Part shown: piece after piece, positions 22,541 to 35,637 of the stretch | Position numbering within the stretch: the first letter of the stretch is position 1 | Layout of the letters: each line of letters opens with the position of its first letter | Assembly: GCA_013180625.2 (NCBI GenBank) | Contig: SNVD02009837.1 | Coordinates: 124,001 to 188,000 of the forward strand | From: Boswellia sacra | Lineage: Eukaryota; Streptophyta; Magnoliopsida; Sapindales; Burseraceae | DNA length: 64,000 nucleotides | Reading direction: 5' to 3' | Notes under the pieces: generated by a model | The model's database searches: none | What the model saw: only the letters and a program-made list of their open reading frames with translations | What the model was told of the DNA's origin: nothing | Position numbers and translations under genes: made by a program

Positions 22541-22779
22541 CATGTTTATTATTTGTGTTTTCAATTTATTTCAATTTTAACTTTACATGTTTTATTTTTA
22601 TTTTATAAATATTGTGCTTAACGGGCTTACATAGTTGCCACTCACCCATCCCCAACCGTTAGATTAATCGTATGGCAAGAAAATAGGGCACATTTAATGC
22701 GCCCGTTATATTCTAGCTGCAACCAAGAAGATTTAAGCTCACCATGATTTTTTGGCTAACCATTTTGTAGGTTTTACAA

Positions 22780-23490
22780 ATGCTCAAGTTGCTATTTCCT
22801 CTAGACCAATCTCATCTGGTCCATCAGTTCCTACAACTGTTGCACCTCCAAATCCTCCACCAATTGTATTTTCTTAGCAAGAACCTATAGATATTCCTAC
22901 TTCCACAGATCCTGTTCCTATTTTCACCTCTGCCATTGTGATTTCTACCCATTCAATTTCAATCATTACACCAGCTACAATTCTAGTTACTACAATCTCA
23001 GCAACTGATGTCATTCCTTCTCGAGCATTTTCAGCCATTCCACCTGTAGTTGAAACTATCACAACCACAGCTCTAGATATAGTCACAAAACAAGATACAC
23101 CTCTAGTCACTATCCAAACTGCAATTGACACCATTTCCATTCCAGTTCCAACAACAGAACCTATTATAGCTGAGATCATTACACCATCAGTTTAGTCTCC
23201 TGCAACTTCACATCATTCATCACCAGCTTCATCCAATAAGGAACCTACACCTATTGTAGCAGCTGCCTCACTATTGGAAATGGCAAAAACTCTAGACCCT
23301 AGTGCTGCACAAAGAGGTTGAGAGATTGAGGAGACACTTGCTGCTGTGATTGCTACTTCATCATAATAGACCACATCTCCTACTCCTTCACCACCAAGAA
23401 ATCACTCTGAGACAAAAGGAGGATTTCTTAAGAGTGGCTTCCAAAGAAGATCAAGCAGACATGCCAAAGTGACATACTTTGGCGCTTTGT
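22780..23490 (+). pseudogene. Degenerate Ser/Thr/Pro-rich coding remnant of unknown origin
   Basis: One frame reads as a long Thr/Ser/Pro/Ile/Val-rich polypeptide with few stops (TTVAPPNPPPIVFS, then ITPATILVTTISATDVIPS, ending RRSSRHAKVTYFGAL). It is followed by AAAAAAGGGGGGAGTAG, a PPT-like sequence. It may be the 3' part of a retroelement polyprotein, but no diagnostic motif is visible. Confidence 0.3.
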
Positions 23491-24380
23491 GATAAAAAAA
23501 GGGGGGAGTAGCACTACTCCTTTTTGAATTTGAACTTTTGTTTTATTTGTTTTTAAGGAGGGGAAGAAACTTAGGCGAAGTAATGTGTTGCTTCTATTTG
23601 TTTTAGTCTTGAACTTAGTTTTTGTTTGCTTTGATGGTTTTAGATTGGTCTATGTGAAACTTGATAATGCTGACTTACCATGTTGCTTTGCCAGATTTTT
23701 TTTAACTATCTTAATGCAGTTCAGTTTGTTGGATTGTATCGGTTATATTATTTCTAATTGTGTTTTGTGTAGAATTTGTTTTTATGCTTATAGTTTAGTT
23801 TTTCTCGCAAAATGCTAAAATAGAAGATTGCTAGGACAATGTCATATGGACTGCCATGTGTTTCATATTAAATAATGTGGCATTGAAGTGTTGGCATTTT
23901 AGAGAAAATAACTCTGTGATTTTACTTTAATTACTTTCCTATTTTAATTGATTCAGCTAGATAGCTCTTAACCAGATAATATCTCCAAGATTATGTTTTA
24001 GTTTTGGAAATTTTTTATTTTATCTCACTTTAGGAAAAAACAATAATCTTGGCATTTTATTATTGAATATCCTAATCTGATTTAGCTTTACTAAGTCTTC
24101 CAGATATATAGGTTATTTCACAATATGAAAAGATCTTGAAGAATCATTATTGAATGAGGATTGCTTGCTAGACGAGTTTAATAACAAGAAGAATTTTATT
24201 TCATGTTCAGATTATGAGTTTTCTGTGCAAGCTACTATCTTAGCTTGAGTAGTGATGAGAGTTTATTCTTATTATGATTATGATTGTCTAGAGGAGTGTG
24301 TGTATCTCTTTGGGAAATTGTAATAAAGTTTAAGAGGGATTTAAACTGTGGGAAGTGAAGAGCAGCAAATATTTAGAAAG
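23491..24380. other. AT-rich DNA without a recognisable gene
   Basis: T-rich sequence between the Ser/Thr/Pro-rich remnant and the copia B fragment. No coding frame is supported. Confidence 0.4.
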
Positions 24381-24389
24381 TTGGTTTAA

Positions 24390-26304
24390 ATCTGAGTTGG
24401 ATCCTAGAGCCAACAAAGCGATTTTCTTGAGGTTTGCTTCAGGAGTAAAAGATATCGTATTTGGTGTCCTAGTTCGAGGAAGATTGTATCCAGCCAAGAT
24501 GTGACATTTGATGAGTCTTAAATTTTGAAGAAATCAGAAAACCAGCCAAAGGTGAATGGTACTCCACACATACTCAGTAGCAGGGGGAGTTTGAAATGAG
24601 AACATTGAACCCAGTTAGATCTATTGAGACAGATGATGGTACTCCTACAATAGACGAAGATTTGGGAGATGATGGAGAGGGTTCTACTTAGAAACTTTAA
24701 CAGCAATAAGAATCTATTGCAATTAATAGGCCAAGACGTGAGATTCGCAGACCTGCTCGATTTGCTGATATGGTGGCCTATGCACTTCCAATTGTAGATG
24801 ATGATGTTCCTTCCACTTATAAAGAGGTAGTCAAATATTTTAAAGTTGATCAATGGAAGACAGCTATAAGCGAAGAGATGTAGTCTCTTCGAAAGAATGA
24901 AACTTGGGAGCTAGCTCAACTACCGAAGGGTACAAAGGCAAGTGGGTGCAAATAGGTATTTATAAAGAAAGATGGATTTCCTGACAAGAATGACGTCTGC
25001 TACAAGGCAAGCTTGATGGCTAAAGGCTACGCTCAAAGGGAAGGAATTGACTACAATGAGGTATTTTCTCCAGTTGTAAAACATTCTTCCATTAGAATTT
25101 TGTTAGCCTTGGTAGCTTAGATGAATATGGAACTAGTTCAACTTGATGAAAAAACTGCATTTTTACATGGTGACTTGGAAGAGGAAATCTATATAACTCA
25201 GCCAGAGGGATTCAAAGTTGCTGGTAAGGAAAATTTAATGTGCAAACTAAAAAGATCGCTTTATGGTTTGAAGCAATCTATGAGGCAGTGGTACAAGCAA
25301 TTTGATCGATTTATGATGGGTCAGAGGTACACAAGAAACAAATTTGATAACTGTGTGTATTTTCGAAGGCTAAGTGATAGTTCTTTCATTTATCTACTCT
25401 TATATGTTGATGATATGTTGATAGCTTTGATGAATATCAAACAAATTGAAAAGTTGAAGACTCAACTGAATTAAGAGTTTGAGATGAAAGATTTGGGTGA
25501 AGCTAAGAAGACACTAGGTATGGAGATTAGCAGAGATAGATGAAGAAGCAAAATTTGCTTGACTCAAAAGCAGATCTGAAGAAGGTATTTCAGCAGTTTG
25601 GCATTACAGAGCAGTCAAAACCTGTAAGTACCCCACTTGCTCCTCATATGAAACTCAGTACATCTTTATCTCCTAGTACATATGAGGAACAAGAGTATAT
25701 GTCTCGAGTTCTATATGCTAATACAGTTGGTAGCTTGATGTATGCTATGGTGTGTACAAGACCCGACATTTCATGTGCAGTTAGAGTTATGAGCAGGTAC
25801 ATGCATGATCTTGGTAAAGGACATTGGCAAGCAGTAAAATGGATTCTATGGTATTTGCTAAAAGCTGTAGATGTTGGCTTAGTCTTTGAGAGGGATGATA
25901 CGTGTGATTAGTATTCCATTGGTTATGTTGATTCAGATTATGCTGGAGATTTGGATAAACGTCGATCAACAACTGGTTATGTATTTACTCTTCCAAGAGC
26001 ATCAGTGAGTCAGAAGTCTACTTTACAGTCTACAGTGGCTTTGTCTACTACAAAGGCAGAGTATATAGCAATGTCAGAGGCTGTAAAGGAAGCTATTTGG
26101 TTACAGGGATTGATGGATGAATTGAGAATTGGGCAAAAAAAGATCACTCTTTATTCTAACAGTCAGAGTGCTATCCATTTAGTGAAGAATCCAATGTCCC
26201 ATGTTCGTACAAAGTATATTGATGTTCGGAATCATTTTGTACGGGAGATCATTGATGAAGAAAGAATCTTACTTCAGAAGATTGAATTGCCGAGAATCCC
26301 GTAG
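24390..26304 (+). pseudogene. copia B pol remnant: integrase tail, RT and RNase H
   Basis: Blocks in order: the post-integrase motif SSQDVTFDES near 24490; RT start (DQWKTAISEEM, then a TAG where Gln is usual); [41 protein letters not shown] (25140-25195); YGLKQSMRQWYKQFDRFM; the intact active-site block LLLYVDDMLIAL (near 25400); GSLMYAMVCTRPDIS; and RNase H ([43 protein letters not shown]). Several TAG stops and frame changes are present. Confidence 0.82.
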
Positions 26305-26478
26305 ATATGTTGACTAAGGTTGTGACAACGATCAAGTTCAGTCATTATTGGACTTGATCAACATTATGCGAGTTTAACAACATCATTGGGCATATTTGGA
26401 GGCATTGCAGTTGTGATAGAGAATATGAAAAAAAGAAGAGTCTTGTGGTAGATTGGCTAATTCGCCAAGGTGAAGAAT

Positions 26479-27047
26479 TGTTAGAGTTTTGGCTTTTTAG
26501 CCATTTGTATGCATATACAAGGATCCCACATGGAGTGGAAGTCATTGTGTTAGAGAGGCTTAGGCTTATAAATTAAGACCAAGTTTTCTCATTCAAGTGT
26601 CCCATTAAAATTCTCTTTCACCCCCCCCATATTTGTAAGGTCTTAATATAAGACCTCATAGTTTAAGGGTCTTTTATTAAGGACCTTAAAGTTTGTAATA
26701 TTTATTTTTTTCCTTTATTTTTGGATATTTGTAGTATTGTCCAATTGTTTAGGTAATTACAGTTTAGCCAAACTATTCAAGTAATTACAGTTTGACCCAA
26801 TAGTTGTGGTATTTGTATTGTGGCCCAAAAGTTTGTAATTCTCTTTGAAGATAGTGAAAGGTGTCTTCAACGGCGCCCGAGGACGTAGGTAACAATACCG
26901 AACCTCATTAAATATTGGTGTTCTTTCTATTTTTGCATTGTTGGTTAATTGATTACCTCTTTAGTTGCTATTATATTCAATTATTTGGCATAGTTTGTTG
27001 TTGTGCATTTGATTGTTTTGATGGTATCGCTTCTGCATTGCGCAACA
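26479..27047 (+). repeat. Candidate 3' LTR of copia B
   Basis: Begins TGTTAGAG after a purine-rich GGTGAAGAAT and ends GCGCAACA, 569 bp with TG...CA ends. The start and the position after pol fit a copia 3' LTR. Without a second LTR the limits are provisional. Confidence 0.55.
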
Positions 27048-28760
27048 CTTAAGACTTGTTGATATCCTCATATTTGCATACTCATTAAGATCTATATAAT
27101 CAAGTAACACTCAAATATTAAGTATATAATACAGTGGGTAGATGTTTATATACATCTATAAGTACGTAAAAGTTAGTATATAAGTATATAAGTACGTAAA
27201 AGTTAGTAGATTTATTCCAATATTGATAATCACTGGTGCAGAATTGTCTCCCAATTTTCCATGCCATAACAAAATAAAATCTATAATCAATTAAAATAAA
27301 GCAACAATCAAATTAGATCTGGTCTATTGACGCGACAATTCATGATATTGATATAAGGATGACCAATATAAGATGAAAAAAACTACCATAGATTTGCAAA
27401 GAATTACCAAGTTTTGGAATTGATACTTCCAAATTGGCATCTTATTAATCATTTTATTCTCACAATTGCTTTACAAATTTTTACGTACTTTAGTCATAAC
27501 ATTATATTGTTCTGACAATTTTTTTTTTTTTTACTTTCTATGACTACTTAATTTTGGGATAGATTTAATTTGGCCTTATTTGTAAACTTAACCATTAAAT
27601 TAAATGAATTTTAAAAATTTAAGTAAAGATTTTAAATCATCACAACCACTTTTTCTAGACAACTGCAATTCATAGCTGACTACACCACCACCACTGACTT
27701 CATTTGTATTCTAACTTCACAAAGACACCACCTTATGCTCCTCCACATTGTAATCACAAACCCATTCAAAAAACATAAAGTTAAAAAGATTAAAGATCAG
27801 AAAGACAAGATTAAAACCAGATTCTCACAAGATACAGAACAAATATCTAAATTTCACAACTAACATATACAACTAGTTAATATATGTAAGAGCAGCAACA
27901 TCCAAAACCGAATTACACAACTTCTATCACAACAATTTCACAGCTAATAAAACAATATAAAAACAAAATCCAGCTTCCAACTTCAACTATCACAAAATAG
28001 AAGCAACTTGAACCATTCTTACCCAACACCATTCATATAACAAAAGCACAACACCTTATCTTCAATTATAACAGCCAACTTCTACCTTCAAAACAATATT
28101 CCACCGCAACTCAAAAAATATTAAGAGTACCTTTATTTTTCTTTAACTTCAACTTTTGTTTGAATGAGATTGAGATATCTAACACGTGGATTTAATGACT
28201 TTCAAGTTTCGATATGTTGTTGTGATGTGATGACAGCATTTTAAATACTCTACTCACAGTAACAAATTTTAAATTCACAACTCTAACGCCTCACCCGAGT
28301 GTGAATCTGTTTTTTTTTTTTTAATGTGGCTAATCAGACGGTTGAGAGATTGTGAGGTAGAGCGGATTCGCTAAGGTGCATGATCACATAAATGGAAGGT
28401 CATATATATGATGGTAATTACCGTGCGTGGGTTCCATGGACTTGTTGCTGTTGTTGAAATTGGTTAAGATTTGGGGACTTTGCAGTGTGGAGGTTTTACG
28501 GTCTTGTGAATTGTGATAGTTCAGCGTTCAACGAGGAAGTAATAGAACAAGGAAGTGTTCAATGAGAACAACCAAATACCACAATTTGTTGAAGAGAAAA
28601 AGGTAGGAAGTTTGAAACTTTGCGTTTAGTGAAGGAACAATGAGAACAGTGCGTTTATAGAAGAGTAAAAAGAGGGGGAAGCGTTAAATTTTGCGTTTAA
28701 GTGAAAGAACAAACAATGTACAAGAGAATAAGGTAGGAAGTCTGAAACTATGTGTTCAGT
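27048..28760. other. AT-rich intergenic DNA, no gene supported
   Basis: Nothing beyond simple AT-rich sequence and short homopolymers. Around 28550-28760 some purine-rich phrases (GTAGGAAGT, GCGTTTA) recur, suggesting small local duplications. Confidence 0.4.
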
Positions 28761-29166
28761 TAGAGCGTATTTGTTTGAGCTTTTCTGCTGGCCAAAAGAG
28801 CTTTTTTAATATTAAAAACTCTTCTAACTTTATTTTCTATTGTTTAATTGTCACATAAAATAAAAGCTGTTTTATATCTTATGGGAGAAGCCCAAAATTA
28901 AAGCTTTTGGAAAAAGCTCTTTGTAAGTTTTTTTAAAGTTTTGAAATGTCGAAGATACCATCATTTAATTTAAATATTATGTTTTATTCTTTCTTTATAA
29001 TAAAACTCTATTTCAGTAATTTAATTATAATAAATGCTTCTGTATTTATCTCATCAAACAGCCTATAACTTTTTAATAAAAGTTCTACTTTTATAAGCTC
29101 TACTACTAAAATATTTACTTTAATTAATAAGCTTTACTTGAAGAAGCCAAAACAAACAGGCCCCTA
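28761..29166. mobile_element. hAT-like MITE
   Basis: The ends are imperfect inverted repeats: TAGAGCGTATTTGTTTGAGCT at the left, and at the right the complement of TAGGGGCCTGTTTGTTTTGG. The roughly 405-bp interior is AT-rich and noncoding. The GGCCTGTTTG-type terminus is common among plant hAT-derived MITEs. I could not confirm the 8-bp target duplication. Confidence 0.45.
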
Positions 29167-30630
29167 GTAAGATAAGAGGACAATCAAAATGATGAATTTG
29201 ATTTTCCTTTAATTATTGCACTTGAACATTGGTCCTTTTAAGTCTTTTGCTAACTATTTTTTTCTTAAAGGAGTCTTTTGACATAAATTTTTGACACAAT
29301 TCATCAACGCAAGATTCTAACTCTTAATCTCACCGAATTTTATAATTGAGAATGAAAGTTAAAACATTATATTTAATATTGTCAACTCAACAATTATTTC
29401 AACCACTGAAGTTGGTTTTGCAACGTATGGTAGTTACGAATAATATAACTGAAAACAGTAATGTAAATCAGAACAGGATTTTTACGTGGTTCGATTATAA
29501 CCAACCTACATCCACGGGTAACAAGAGTTGCAGTTGCAATCTACTATGTTGTATGTGTTTACACTCGACTTAGGACTCTTTATAGTGGTAGACACCCGCT
29601 CACTCACTAACCTAATCTATGTAAACTTGATCAACCTTGATCACAACTATAGTCCTTCACACACTCTTCTAATGCTGCTCTTTTTCTATCACGATTATCT
29701 TAACTACACATAGTTAAGAATAATATAACACCCGTAACTGGTACAGACACATGTGATTACTCAACTCCCTAAAGGTCACACGATCTATAACAATTAACCA
29801 AAGCTTAAAGCTTTACACAAGACATAAAAAAACAAATAAAAAACGCACTCAAACTTGCTCTTGCTTGCTCTCTCTCAATTTGCCTTGAATACGTTGAATA
29901 CCCCACTCCAAAAGCTATGAAAATAGCTTTATATAGTATTTGAGATCAATTGCAATCCTTGTCATGATCCGGTAGAATCTCAATAAAACTCATAAGAAAA
30001 GTTTGGATAACAATAAGTGATAATATACTCTCCTAAGTAAACTAAAATACTTAAATAATATTCTAATCTAATAAGAGATAATTAATACAAATATAAAACT
30101 TCCTATTCAATTATGATACCAAATCCAAATTTATCATATTCAACTAGGATACCAAATCCAAACTTATTCCTATTCAACTATGATACGACATCAAAACTTA
30201 TCCTATTTTAATTAAAATTCTCCTAATACAAAACATCCAAATATGACCAGAAAAATATCCACATTTAATGTTTTTATCACATGGTGACAAATTACTCATG
30301 TTATTTTTTCATTTGATAATTGTTTTTCCCTAATTCCTAAAGCCTTTAACGTTTAACCTAATCTATTTAAACTCTCCTCTCACCAAAATAAAGCTCTGAA
30401 CTCTTCTCATTAGTCTAACGCCTCTCCTCTGTCACTGCCGCTGGCCGGCGACCTTACCTCCATGGCTGCACCCCGAGTTCCTCTCTTCTTCATCTACCTC
30501 ACCTCCTCTGTCTCACTCACGGCCACATCTTCATCTTAAATCTACGCTTACAGTTATTGTTGAATTGAACTCATTTGCAGCCCTTCTTTTAATCACCCAA
30601 TATCAAAACAACTCATGGTCTGAATAAACA
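29167..30630. other. Intergenic DNA with a possible dispersed repeat
   Basis: The phrase TTTTTACGTGGTTCGATTAT...CCACGGGTAAC (29480-29522) resembles a motif I have seen in dispersed dicot repeats; its family is uncertain. No gene is supported. A C/T-rich stretch with a 25-codon ORF lies at 30462-30540. Confidence 0.25.
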
Positions 30631-30639
30631 TTAAGGTTC

Positions 30640-30965
30640 GCATCTCTCAGAGAAGGAAGGTCAATCATGACAAAAGGCATCGGCATTGAATCCATATAAT
30701 TGAATGACTTGAGCCCTGGTGCAAGAACCTGAAATGCGTACAGCTGACAGCACTTGTCAATTCAATCACTTCACCAATGTAATATCCAGTCCCAGACAAG
30801 CTCTTCAAATTTGGGCAGCCGTGAAGAGATCAAAGTCTCTAGCTGCATGAAGGAGGCACAGTTTTAGAGATTCAAAACTGTCAAACCTTGAAAAGCAAAC
30901 AATTTTTCCAACTGGCAAATTCTCAAGAGCTGTTATTGAATGACACGCAATCAACTTCTCCAGGT
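30640..30965 (-). pseudogene. Possible leucine-rich-repeat gene remnant
   Basis: On the minus strand, short blocks in shifting frames have an LRR look (KLIACHSITALENLPVG, then LTVLNL, LPNLKSLSGTG), as in the C-terminal repeats of plant resistance genes. Frameshifts and stops are frequent and no NB-ARC motif is near. Weak evidence. Confidence 0.25.
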
Positions 30966-31940
30966 AATTTGCTCATGTTATTCTCTTTCTTTGTTTAATC
31001 CAATTTTTGCTTTCCTATTTTCAGTTTTATGATTTGTTTTTCAACTCGAGTAACCCGATCAAACCGAATCACCTATGATGAAACCCGACAACGAGTTACT
31101 CTTATCAAAAACCCGATCACGGATTAATTTTACTCAATCCGATACATCATTGAGTTAAGTCGGATTCGATAAAATCCGATCCAACCTGTGTGCAACCCAA
31201 CAGCTTTGAATCCAAATAGGTAAGCACACATAGTAGCAGGCCCACTAGAGGTGCCGATGAATCAGATTTTCCAAATATTTGTTATGTGGATATTTTTCTG
31301 CAAGCCTTTTGTTTTCTTCTACGGCAAAAGGATGTTTAATTTTATTAAGATTTTTAGAGGTGATATAAAAGGCCATTAATTTGTTAGGATAATTTAAGGT
31401 TTTGTTTAGTTTTGGAATTTTAATTTTTTTTTTTAGTACAACTTTTGTTAATAAAGTTTTTATTAGTAGATATATTGACAAATTGAAAAGGATATCATTG
31501 TTTTATATTAGTAATAATAAATAAAAGAAATTGTTGTTAAATGATTCTTTTTTTACAATTGTAATACTTTTAATTACAACGTAATTAAAAATTAAAATAA
31601 AAACAAACTTTTGGGTCTAGTAAAATAAACACGACAAAAAGAAAATATTAAAAAAAACTTCTTACCCTTGTAATACTAAATGAAACAACAACTTAATGGA
31701 CTCTCAACAACAACTTAACATAAGATTTTTTTTTTTTTTTGTTGAACATTAGGAATTAATGGTTAATCATTTATTAATCTCTTATGCTAAAATTGTTTCC
31801 TTTTTAATTATCTAGAAGCGAAAATAAGCGGAATAAACTTTACTATACTCTTATGAAAGTAATGGTAATTTCTAGTATCTAAATTCAACTACTAATTATT
31901 GTCTAACTAATGATCTCAATGAACAAGAATTCATTTCTTA
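30966..31940. other. AT-rich intergenic DNA, no gene supported
   Basis: No coding frame or recognised repeat beyond poly-A/T runs. Confidence 0.35.
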
Positions 31941-31946
31941 GTTTTT

Positions 31947-32475
31947 GTTGATGCTGGGCCTAAATCAGGGTGGGACAAAGTTTTACATCTTTTGTGTAAT
32001 AGATTGACATGTGGCTTATAAAAGGAATGACTACTCCCTTTCCCCAACAAGAGCCTTTTTCAGAATAAAACCATGTGGGCGTCAACCCAAAATGAACAAT
32101 ACCTCGTGGTGAAGTAAGCCCGTAAAATCTATGCATCAACAGTTGACATTGAACGTCCATATCAGCATATCGTCCCAGCGTGCTATAAACCAACCCATTG
32201 GCATCAACAGTTGACATTGTCTATAGGAAGATCCATATCAGCATATCGTCCCAGCATGCTATAAACCAACCCATTGGGGGCTTGTTGATGTTGGGTTCAA
32301 ATCAAGGGTGGGACAAAGTCTCACATCTCTTGTGTAGTGGATTAGCTTATGACTTATAAAAGAATAGGCTAATCCCTTTCCCTAATGAGAACCCTTTTCT
32401 GAATAAAATCAGGCTCTAACCCAAAGTGAATAATACCTCATGGGAATACAAACATATAAAATCTATGCATCAATA
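31947..32475. repeat. Diverged direct duplication, about 335 bp apart
   Basis: GTTGATGYTGGG...GGGTGGGACAAAG...CATC at 31947 recurs at 32283, with similar sequence continuing to TCTATGCATCAA. Between them CCATATCAGCATATCGTCCC occurs twice (32157 and 32229). It looks like a locally duplicated dispersed repeat; no coding sequence. Confidence 0.6.
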
Positions 32476-33471
32476 GTTGTAAAAAGCTAGTTTTCACTAT
32501 AATTGTTTTAGTTCTTTTTGTGTAAACAACTTTAATGATTAACTCTTTTATATATAAATAATAATAATTTTAGAAGAGTTTTAAGATAAAAACTTTAATG
32601 ATTAACTCTCTTATATATAAATAATAATAATTTTAGGTGAGCTCCTAGGATATTATGGTTATATCCAACCTTTAAAATAGCTTTCCACAGAAATAAAAGT
32701 TCTCTAAAAAATTAATTTAAATATTTCATTTAAATATGATTAAAAATGATTTAATAAAGAAAGGTATTTTAGAATACCTTATTTTTTTGTAATTATTATT
32801 ATTATATGTTGTGTATTGTGGGTGTCTGCTTCGTGCCAAGTCTCGAACCGGTCTCCCCAGTATCCAAACCTAAAGTTTGAACCACCAGGGACAACAGAGG
32901 TGCTGGCGTGATGGTGTCATAAAAAACCTTGTTATATCAATCTAATTCTATTCATTTATTCACAGTTTAGGGAAATTAGCGGAGATCCCTTGTTTTAGGG
33001 GCTAATCATAAAAGTAACCTAAAAATAAGCCCCGCTCCAATTTCTTGCATGCCATGACCCTCTAGTCTAAAGAAAAACTGAATTTTAGGATTTTACAAAG
33101 GGTTTTAAAAAAATTAAAAGGAAAAAATAATCACAGTAAAATCAATAATATAACAAACAATATCAAATTTTGCTAGTAAGTTTGCAGTTTAAAATAATAT
33201 AATTTTTTTTGTAGGATGATAGTTAAGCTAATAGTAGGTTAAATGTTTAAATAGTTAAAAAATTTTGTTGAAAATTTATGAAAAGGGAGTTTAAAATACT
33301 TTAATTATATAAAATATAAATAAATACATGTAATACAACCAAAAATATTTCTAGTTTATTAAACAAGATATGGAATCCCTCTCTTTTTTCAAATCTAATT
33401 TTGTGCGTTTTTGTTTTATATTTCTATCTTGCAAGCCAGTCGAACCATTTATATCGATTCACATTTCTTTA
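32476..33471. other. AT-rich intergenic DNA, no gene supported
   Basis: No supported gene. Around 32820-32910 there is a higher-GC patch with GTCTCGAACCGG, possibly a tRNA/SINE B-box-like remnant, but no complete element is visible. Confidence 0.3.
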
Positions 33472-35615
33472 TTGAGCTAATATCATTACTACCCCTAGGG
33501 GTTCAATTAATTCCGTCTCATAAACCGAGTTTGGTTATTTCATCACCAAGACCCCTAGGATTGCGGTTTTGATATCAGTGGACAGATTCTGTTAATTTCT
33601 ATACTGACGGAGAGCGATAAAGTCGGAATTTGTATTAACAGCTATATTTTTGAAATAAAAACTCTAAATCGTTATCCAAATTAATTAAAAAAAATAGGAA
33701 AACTTTCATAAATGACCCTATATTATGGTCTACTATAAAGTGACCTCGACTTTTAAAAAAGGACACACATAACCCTGGAGTTAATTATTGTCTGTCACCG
33801 TTAGAGTTCAAGGGTAAATCGGTCCTTTTGTGAAATTTGACACGGATGTAAAACCAATTCACTCCATTTAACAAACCCGGGTGCCAACAATCAACCCCAG
33901 CAAACTGGCAAATGAATCCTTCAGTATCATTTTTTAAAGTTCCAAGAGGAATTCAAATAACTGAAAAGATGCTTCTATACTTTTCAAGCAAGGATATCCT
34001 GCTCAGTAGAAAAGCTCAAATTCAAACCACGGCTAAAGTACTGAACAGATAGAAAAGCCACCAACAGAATGACTGCCTGACCCCATGATTAGAGGCAACA
34101 TATACAAGAAGAAAAAATCACCAAAAATCTAAAACCAACAATTGCTAACTATGGCACAACACTTGATACAAAATTTCCGAAAATAATTAAAAAAGAAATC
34201 AATTTCCGACAGCCGTCTAAATAGGAAATTAAAGCAATAAATAATAAAAAACTGATACTTTCAACAGGGAAATCCAAAACAAAAACCCAGTCTAGCGGAA
34301 GTAGATCGAAGAATCCATAAAAGGGTGGTTTGGAAACAACCAAGGAACATCAATTTTGCCTTGCAGAAATGAAGAGTCACATCATCGTTGTCGTCATGGT
34401 CATGAAGAGTAGAACACGTTGTGGTGCTTGAAGAAAACAAGCGAAGAAGAGTAGTAGGTAAATGAAGGAGAGAATATGAAAGCAAGAAGAAGGGTTAAGT
34501 GTAGAAGCAGAGTGATTATCGGGTCAGACCTTCTTGGCTTTTGTAATAAATCTCTTTTTATTTTGTTGGTGGCTTAATAGCATAGGATTTTGGGAAGAAG
34601 GAAAAAGTTCTGCTGCTTATGGAGAGAGAGATAAGGGGAGAAGATGATGGGTAAGTGAGCTGTTAAATAGAAGAAAAGTGGCTTTCTTTATTATTGCTTT
34701 GCACATACCATCCCGAGGAAAGGCAGGGGCATGGTGGTGGCTTAACACACTGCCGCCGGTAGTGATAATCTTTCATATATATCAAACTTAACAAAAGGAC
34801 CGATTTACCGTTGAACTCTCTAAGGGTAACAGACAATAATTAACTTCAGGTTATTTTTTAAAAAAAATCGAGGTCATTTGTGCTTCTTTTGAAAAAGTCA
34901 AGGTCGTTCAAGTAGGCCATAATATAGGGCCATTAGTCAATTTTCCCTTGAAGATGTTGAAAAACTAAATCTCTGCAACACTGATTTGCAATGCAGTTCG
35001 AAACCACCCACGCTCAACAACAATACAATCAGATATCTAGCAAAATTTGCCACTAGCCACACACAACCATAAGCTAGCAAGAGCTTCACAAGCAAATCTG
35101 CAGCAAAATCTGCCACCAGCCTACAAAATCCCATTGTGCATCAAAAAGACTGTGTACCACCATTGTCCACAGTAGAACACTGCATAGGCCACCTGATCCA
35201 GCCCACCAACCGCCGGCCCAACACCTCCACGAGATGACCGCCGCACCCCACCACAAAGAGTCAACTGCCACCCGTCAAGAGCCATAACGATGACTTTAAG
35301 AAGAAAGAAAAGAATTCTGCTAAGATTCATTAGTATTTGCCTAAGATTCAAATAAGATTTAGATTTGGGATTTCGGGATGGAAATTAGAATTTAGAAATT
35401 AGTTTTATTTTAATTTAAAGTTAGATTTTTTTAATTTGAACATTGTATATGTTAATTATATAATATGAGGGTAAAATTGTCATTTTGATTATGTTAGAGT
35501 TAAAATTAACATACTATTGATTAGGATAACCTTTGAGGTCTAATTGACGAAATAAATAAACTCGGTTCGCACATCAAACTGAGCAAAATCTTAAGGGTAG
35601 TTATAACATTAGCTT
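33472..35615. mobile_element. Possible outer terminal-inverted-repeat element containing a MULE
   Basis: GAGCTAATATCATTACTACCCCTA (from 33475, split by mismatches) matches the complement of 35590-35615. The similarity continues for about 80 bp including AACCGAGTTT. The ends enclose the MULE-like element at 33696-34948. The interior right part (34950-35340) holds CCACC/GCC-rich sequence without a recognisable protein. Confidence 0.4.
33696..34948. mobile_element. MULE-like element with long terminal inverted repeats and possible captured gene 5' region
   Basis: The left terminus (33696-33845) and the complement of the right terminus (34775-34948) match for about 150 bp: RGGAAAA...CCCTATATTATGG, TTAATTATTGTCTGT and GGTAAATCGGTCCTTTTGT. 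Long TIRs of this size are typical of Mutator-like elements. No transposase is present. On the minus strand the interior reads like a gene 5' end: a TATTTAA-type box (near 34665), a C/T-rich leader, and an ATG at 34483-34485 starting a 74-codon frame with a Leu/Ser/Thr-rich N-terminus. That would fit a Pack-MULE, but I cannot name the donor gene and did not find a clear 9-bp duplication. Confidence 0.55.
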
Positions 35616-35637
35616 ATTCTTTACAGTTACGAGATTT

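Larger units (their letters stand above)
24390..27047 (+). mobile_element. 5'-truncated Ty1/copia retrotransposon (copia B)
   Basis: Starts in the integrase C-terminal region, runs through RT and RNase H, and ends in a candidate 3' LTR. No 5' LTR or gag was found. It differs clearly in sequence from copia A. Stops and frameshifts make it inactive. Confidence 0.78.

Noticed and set aside
22874..23179. Minus-strand Val/Ile/Thr-rich ORF
   Set aside because: Mirror of the Ser/Thr/Pro-rich plus-strand remnant; composition-driven.
35086..35351. Trp/Gly-rich minus-strand ORFs
   Set aside because: Overlapping frames in a CCACC/GCC-rich patch with no recognisable domain and no gene context.
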